Made by a program: the position numbers and the translations under genes. Positions 60,699 to 64,000 of a stretch of DNA of 64,000 bases are shown one piece after another. Origin of the DNA: Mycolicibacter minnesotensis (GTDB lineage: Bacteria; Actinomycetota; Actinomycetes; Mycobacteriales; Mycobacteriaceae); the NCBI RefSeq assembly GCF_010731755.1, contig NZ_AP022589.1, forward strand, positions 3,348,001 to 3,412,000. Reading direction: 5' to 3'. Under the pieces are notes generated by a model, which saw only the letters and a program-made list of their open reading frames with translations, did no database searches and was not told where the DNA came from. Position 1 is the first letter of the stretch. Each line of letters starts with the position of its first letter.

Positions 60699-62615
60699 GT
60701 GCCAGGCCGTATCTCTGATCGCGACATCGCCGCCATCCGCGAGCGGGTCCGGATCGAGGACGTTGTCGGCGACTACGTGCAGCTCAGACGCGCCGGGGCC
60801 GACTCATTGAAGGGCCTATGTCCGTTTCACAATGAGAAGTCTCCGTCATTTCACGTCCGGCCCAACCACGGCCTGTTCCACTGTTTCGGTTGTGGGGAGG
60901 GTGGTGACGTCTACGCGTTCGTGCAGAAGATCGAGCACGCCAGCTTTGTCGAGGCGGTGGAGATGCTGGCCGACCGGGTCGGGCACACCATCACCTATAC
61001 CGGGGCATCGGCCACCAACATTCAGCGTGAGCGTGGCGGCCGTAGCAGGCTGGTTGCCGCCAATGCGGCCGCCGCCGAGTTCTATGCCGCTGCCCTGAGT
61101 ACCCCCGAGGCCGCGCCGGCGCGAAAGTATCTGACCGAGCGCAACTTCGATGCGGCGGCTGCCGAGCGGTTCGGCTGCGGTTTCGCCCCCTCGGGGTGGG
61201 ACGGCCTGACCAAGCACCTGCTGCGTAAGGGCTTCGAGTTCAAGGAGTTGGAGGCGGCCGGCCTGTCCCGGGAGGGACGACGTGGCCCGATGGACCGGTT
61301 CCATCGCCGGCTGTTGTGGCCCATCCGATCGTCTGCGGGGGAGGTGATCGGGTTCGGCGCTCGTCGGCTGTTCGACGATGACCCGATGGAGGCCAAGTAC
61401 GTCAACACCCCCGAGACCACGCTCTACAAGAAGTCCAACGTCCTGTTCGGCCTCGACCTGGCCAAGCGCGACATCGCCCGGGGGCATCAGGCGATAGTGG
61501 TCGAGGGCTACACCGATGTCATGGCGATGCACCTGGCCGGTGTGACGACGGCGGTCGCGTCCTGCGGGACAGCGTTCGGTGACGAGCACTTGGGCATGCT
61601 GCGCCGGCTGATGATGGACGACAAGTTCTTTCGGGGCGAGCTGATCTACGTCTTCGACGGGGATGCGGCGGGGCGCGCCGCAGCGGTCAAGGCGCTTGAG
61701 GGTGAACAGCAGCTGGCCGGGCAGTCTTTTGTGGCTGTTGCCGCCGACGGTATGGATCCCTGCGATCTGCGCTTGGCCCACGGCGACGAGGCGTTGCGCG
61801 ATCTGGTCGCGCGTCGTACGCCGCTGTTCGAGTTCGCGGTGCGCACCGCTCTGACCGAGATGGACCTGGAGACGGCCGAAGGCCGGGTGGCCGCGCTGCG
61901 CCGCTGCGTGCCGATGGTCGCGGCGATCAAGGATCCGACGCTGCGTGACGAGTACGCGCGGCAGCTGGCGGGTTGGGTGGGCTGGGATGACGTCGCGCAG
62001 GTCATCGGCCGAGTGCGTGCGCAGGCCAAGAATGAGGCGAAGGGGGCAGGCCAGCTCAGGGAGCGTCCGGCGTCGCGGCCCACACCCGAGCCCGCCGAAG
62101 CGCCGGCGGTCGCTCGCCCCAATCCGGCTGATCCCACGTTGTGGCCGCAGCGTGAAGCGCTCAAGGCTGCTCTGCAGTTTCCGGCGTTGGCCGGGCCGGT
62201 TTTCGACACGCTCACGGTGGAGAGTTTCACCCACCCCGGTTATGCCGCCCTGCGTGCCGCGATCGATGCTGCCGGGGGAACTGCCGGGGTAGCGGGAGCC
62301 GGCGGCGCTCAGTGGGTCGAAATGGTCCGCGAGCAGACCTCCTCGACGCTGACGACCGCCCTGATCCACGAACTGAGCGTGGAGGCCATCCGCGTCGACG
62401 ATGACAAACTGCCCCGTTACATCGGCGGGGTGCTGGCCCGGCTACAGGAGGTGTGGGTGGGCCGCCAGATCGCCGAGGTCAAGTCCAAGCTGCAGCGGAT
62501 GTCGCCGGTGGAGCACAGCGACGAGTACCACGCGCTCTTCGGTGACCTGGTGGCGATGGAGGCCTACCGGCGCAGCCTGCTGGAGCAGGCCAGCGGCGAT
62601 GATCTGACCGCCTGA
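60699..62615 (+). CDS. dnaG: DnaG, DNA primase
   Basis: Makes RNA primers at the replication fork. 638 residues (M. tuberculosis 639), GTG start. Zinc-binding CHC2 domain with CPFHNEKSPSFHV and CFGCGEGGD (residues about 35-70); catalytic core with FGARRLFDDDPMEAKYVNTPET; Toprim VVEGYTDVMAMH and VFDGDAAGRAA; C-terminal helicase-binding domain from about 470. The stop lies inside a tandem repeat, and no partner gene follows on the same strand. Confidence 0.97.
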   Translation: MPGRISDRDIAAIRERVRIEDVVGDYVQLRRAGADSLKGLCPFHNEKSPSFHVRPNHGLFHCFGCGEGGDVYAFVQKIEHASFVEAVEMLADRVGHTITYTGASATNIQRERGGRSRLVAANAAAAEFYAAALSTPEAAPARKYLTERNFDAAAAERFGCGFAPSGWDGLTKHLLRKGFEFKELEAAGLSREGRRGPMDRFHRRLLWPIRSSAGEVIGFGARRLFDDDPMEAKYVNTPETTLYKKSNVLFGLDLAKRDIARGHQAIVVEGYTDVMAMHLAGVTTAVASCGTAFGDEHLGMLRRLMMDDKFFRGELIYVFDGDAAGRAAAVKALEGEQQLAGQSFVAVAADGMDPCDLRLAHGDEALRDLVARRTPLFEFAVRTALTEMDLETAEGRVAALRRCVPMVAAIKDPTLRDEYARQLAGWVGWDDVAQVIGRVRAQAKNEAKGAGQLRERPASRPTPEPAEAPAVARPNPADPTLWPQREALKAALQFPALAGPVFDTLTVESFTHPGYAALRAAIDAAGGTAGVAGAGGAQWVEMVREQTSSTLTTALIHELSVEAIRVDDDKLPRYIGGVLARLQEVWVGRQIAEVKSKLQRMSPVEHSDEYHALFGDLVAMEAYRRSLLEQASGDDLTA

Positions 62616-62730
62616 CCGCAAGCGCGGCCGGAGGTCGGGCGCGGCGGGTCAGGCGTCAAGGGACCGCCTGACCGCAAGCGCGGCCGGAGGTCGGGCGCGG
62701 CGGGTCAGGCGTCAAGGGACCGCCTGACCG
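62607..62730. repeat. 56-bp tandem repeat with hairpin potential after dnaG
   Basis: Two full units (62607-62662, 62663-62718), apparently identical, and the first 12 bases of a third. Each unit begins near CGCCTGACCGC and ends near GCGGGTCAGGCG, an inverted pair with one extra base, so each can fold. It covers the dnaG stop and ends before a convergent gene, so it may act as terminator. Copy number could vary between strains. Confidence 0.85.
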
Positions 62731-62733
62731 CCC

Positions 62734-62988
62734 TCACCGCTGCGGTGTGTCGTCCGGGTCTTCCGGTCGAACCACCGTGATGCCGTCTTCGAGTTCGGTC
62801 AGCGTCACCATGGTCGGATCGGGATGGATCCGATTGGCGATGCTGCGCCGGCCCTTGTCGATCAATGCTTGAGCGACCGGGCTGCTCGTCATCGCGTGAT
62901 AGGTGCCCACAATCTGCTCGTAGCGACGGCGGCCGGCCTTGGTGCCCATCACGTAGCCGACCCCCATCACCACGACGTACCCGATCAA
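62734..62988 (-). CDS. Conserved small protein (Rv2342-like)
   Basis: 84 residues. One N-terminal hydrophobic stretch (MIGYVVVMGVGYVMG) suggests membrane anchoring, followed by KAGRRRYEQIVG and a C-terminal ELEDGITVVRPEDP. Position next to dnaG and size match Rv2342 of M. tuberculosis. No function known. Ends 4 bp after the tandem repeat. Confidence 0.82.
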   Translation of the reverse strand: MIGYVVVMGVGYVMGTKAGRRRYEQIVGTYHAMTSSPVAQALIDKGRRSIANRIHPDPTMVTLTELEDGITVVRPEDPDDTPQR

Positions 62989-63122
62989 TGCGACCCCTTA
63001 AAACAGTCGATGCAGTGCTTCCATCCTGCCTCACTCGGCGACGAGACACCCGGGTGCGACCCCCGTTGCGCGACGCTGAATTCGGTATGCGCTAGAGTCT
63101 TGCAAGTCCGCGAGGACAGCAA

Positions 63123-63198
63123 TCCCCTGTAGCTCAATTGGCAGAGCATTCGGCTGTTAACCGGAGGGTTGGTGGTTCGAGTCCACCCGGGGGAGCCA
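63123..63198 (+). tRNA. asnT: tRNA-Asn (GTT)
   Basis: Complete cloverleaf. Acceptor TCCCCTG pairs with CGGGGGA; D arm GCTC-AATTGGCA-GAGC; anticodon loop CTGTTAA with GTT at 63156-63158; T arm GGTGG-TTCGAGT-CCACC. Discriminator G at 63195 and an encoded CCA at 63196-63198. Confidence 0.97.
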
Positions 63199-63213
63199 CG
63201 TTTGAGACCGGCG

Positions 63214-63609
63214 TCAGTCAAGCCGGGGAATCACTGACGGCCCCGTCTGCGAAGGCGGCTGCTGCGGTGCGAACATCGACGGAGCCTGCTGCCCCTGCGG
63301 CCCCTGCTGCTTGGCGGCCCGGGCCTGGGCCAGCGCGTTGACGAGCGGGTTGTTGGCCATCATCTCGCGGCGCTCTTCCTCGCTCAGCTCGTAGATCGCC
63401 CACGCACCCCAGGCCGCCGGCCGCACATACACGTTGACGTGCTGGCGCCCGCTGTTGAAGACGGCGGGAACGGCCACGGCGCGGTCGCTGGCCGCGAAGG
63501 TGGCCATCTCCTCGATGATCCGCTCGATGTCCGCGGTTTCGTGCAGCTCATAGGTCGGCGCTTGCACACCTTTTGCGGGTGTGGCGTTGAGGGCGAGGAA
63601 CCACGGCAT
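63214..63609 (-). CDS. Conserved hypothetical protein
   Basis: 131 residues. ATG at 63609 with AGGAG 9 nt upstream. N-terminal ~85 residues form an alpha/beta domain (ALNATP, TYELHETADIERIIEEMATF, VPAVFNSGRQHVNVYVRPAAWGAWAIYEL); the C-terminal 45 are Gln/Pro/Ala-rich and probably disordered. No motif I can name. It lies just downstream of the acyl-CoA-oxidase-like gene on the same strand (39 bp), with the tRNA on its other side. Confidence 0.72.
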   Translation of the reverse strand: MPWFLALNATPAKGVQAPTYELHETADIERIIEEMATFAASDRAVAVPAVFNSGRQHVNVYVRPAAWGAWAIYELSEEERREMMANNPLVNALAQARAAKQQGPQGQQAPSMFAPQQPPSQTGPSVIPRLD

Positions 63610-63648
63610 GTTCAGGTACTCCTTTGTCGAGTCTGGGTCCAGACCAGC

Positions 63649-64000
63649 CTATAGAGATGGCTGCCCGCGGGGCACGGCGGCGGGCGGTACGGACAAGTGT
63701 TCTGGATGCAGCATTTCGGCGTACCGCAACTGCTCGGGAATGCCGAATCCGTCGATCAGGGTCTGGGCGTGCGGGCGCAGCTTGCGGCACCGGTCGTTGA
63801 TACCGCGGGTGACGGCCTTGGCCCGGTCGGTCGACAGGTATCGGTGTTCGATGAACCAGGCCTTGTCGTCCTCGATGACGCTGAGTGCATAGAGGTCGCA
63901 CACCAGCTCCAGCAGTTCGCGGGCATCGTCATCGGGGCAGGAGTCGATTCCGGCGACGAATGCCTCCAAAACCACGCGGTCGATGTGTGCGGTGGCCGCG
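63649..64000 (-). CDS. Acyl-CoA oxidase/dehydrogenase-like protein, C-terminal part (cut by window end)
   Basis: At least 116 codons of open frame; the 5' end lies beyond position 64000, and the frame is open through the edge. The visible part has LLELVCDLYALSVIEDD, WFIEHRYLS and LRPHAQTLIDGFGIPEQL, which is how actinobacterial acyl-CoA oxidases end, so the full protein should be about 600-700 residues with an FAD domain upstream. That domain is not in the window, so the call rests on the tail only. Confidence 0.65.
   Translation of the reverse strand, partial: AATAHIDRVVLEAFVAGIDSCPDDDARELLELVCDLYALSVIEDDKAWFIEHRYLSTDRAKAVTRGINDRCRKLRPHAQTLIDGFGIPEQLRYAEMLHPEHLSVPPAAVPRGQPSL

Noticed and set aside
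62607..62730. CRISPR array
   Set aside because: Units are directly adjacent with no variable spacers.

Overview
This is a GC-rich window with dense, often overlapping genes and frequent GTG starts. It matches a mycobacterium: it carries mycobactin synthesis genes, an MTB12-type antigen, hemophore-like and PknH-sensor proteins, a SmtB/Zur pair and a decaprenyl-diphosphate synthase. Gene order follows M. tuberculosis Rv2386c to about Rv2342 but is interrupted by accessory insertions, so a non-tuberculous species is most likely. Statements about M. tuberculosis come from memory, not from a search.

Positions 1-29,600 form an iron-acquisition island. It holds irtA (5' end cut off by the window) and irtB, a DUF3060 protein, mbtA on the minus strand, and mbtB divergent from it across an IdeR-type iron box. 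A cutinase and a SnoaL-like gene follow. A second iron box then precedes a tightly overlapping operon: mbtT, mbtC, mbtD, mbtE, mbtF, mbtG, mbtH and an MTB12-like gene. MbtA and MbtB make the salicyl-oxazoline head, MbtC/D the beta-hydroxyacyl unit, MbtE/F add lysine, MbtG N-hydroxylates lysine, MbtH assists adenylation and IrtAB imports the ferric siderophore. mbtI is not in the window.

Positions 29,600-34,850 are accessory: a minus-strand pair of an FGGY kinase and a PLP lyase resembling sphingosine-phosphate lyase, then hisN divergent from a LysR regulator. Positions 34,880-43,200 are core: hrcA-dnaJ2-rsmE, an AraC regulator and a methyltransferase, then phoH-ybeY-CorC-like-era. Positions 43,275-47,517 hold a second accessory block: lipoprotein, SDR, Baeyer-Villiger-type monooxygenase, sulfurtransferase and hemophore-like protein. 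Positions 47,620-64,000 return to conserved order (amidase, recO, uppS, zur/smtB, glyS, TPM protein, dgt, dnaG, tRNA-Asn) with a collagen-like protein and a large methyltransferase inserted. The window ends inside an acyl-CoA-oxidase-like gene.

The most unusual signal is a 50-bp palindromic DNA element inside coding sequence. One copy lies in mbtD and two tandem copies lie at the start of mbtE, at about 90% identity but read in different frames. Other notable points are a dimodular MbtE whose second adenylation domain lacks the usual core-A4 Asp, a detached mycobactin thioesterase, a 60-bp interspersed palindrome at two distant sites, and a 56-bp tandem repeat after dnaG.
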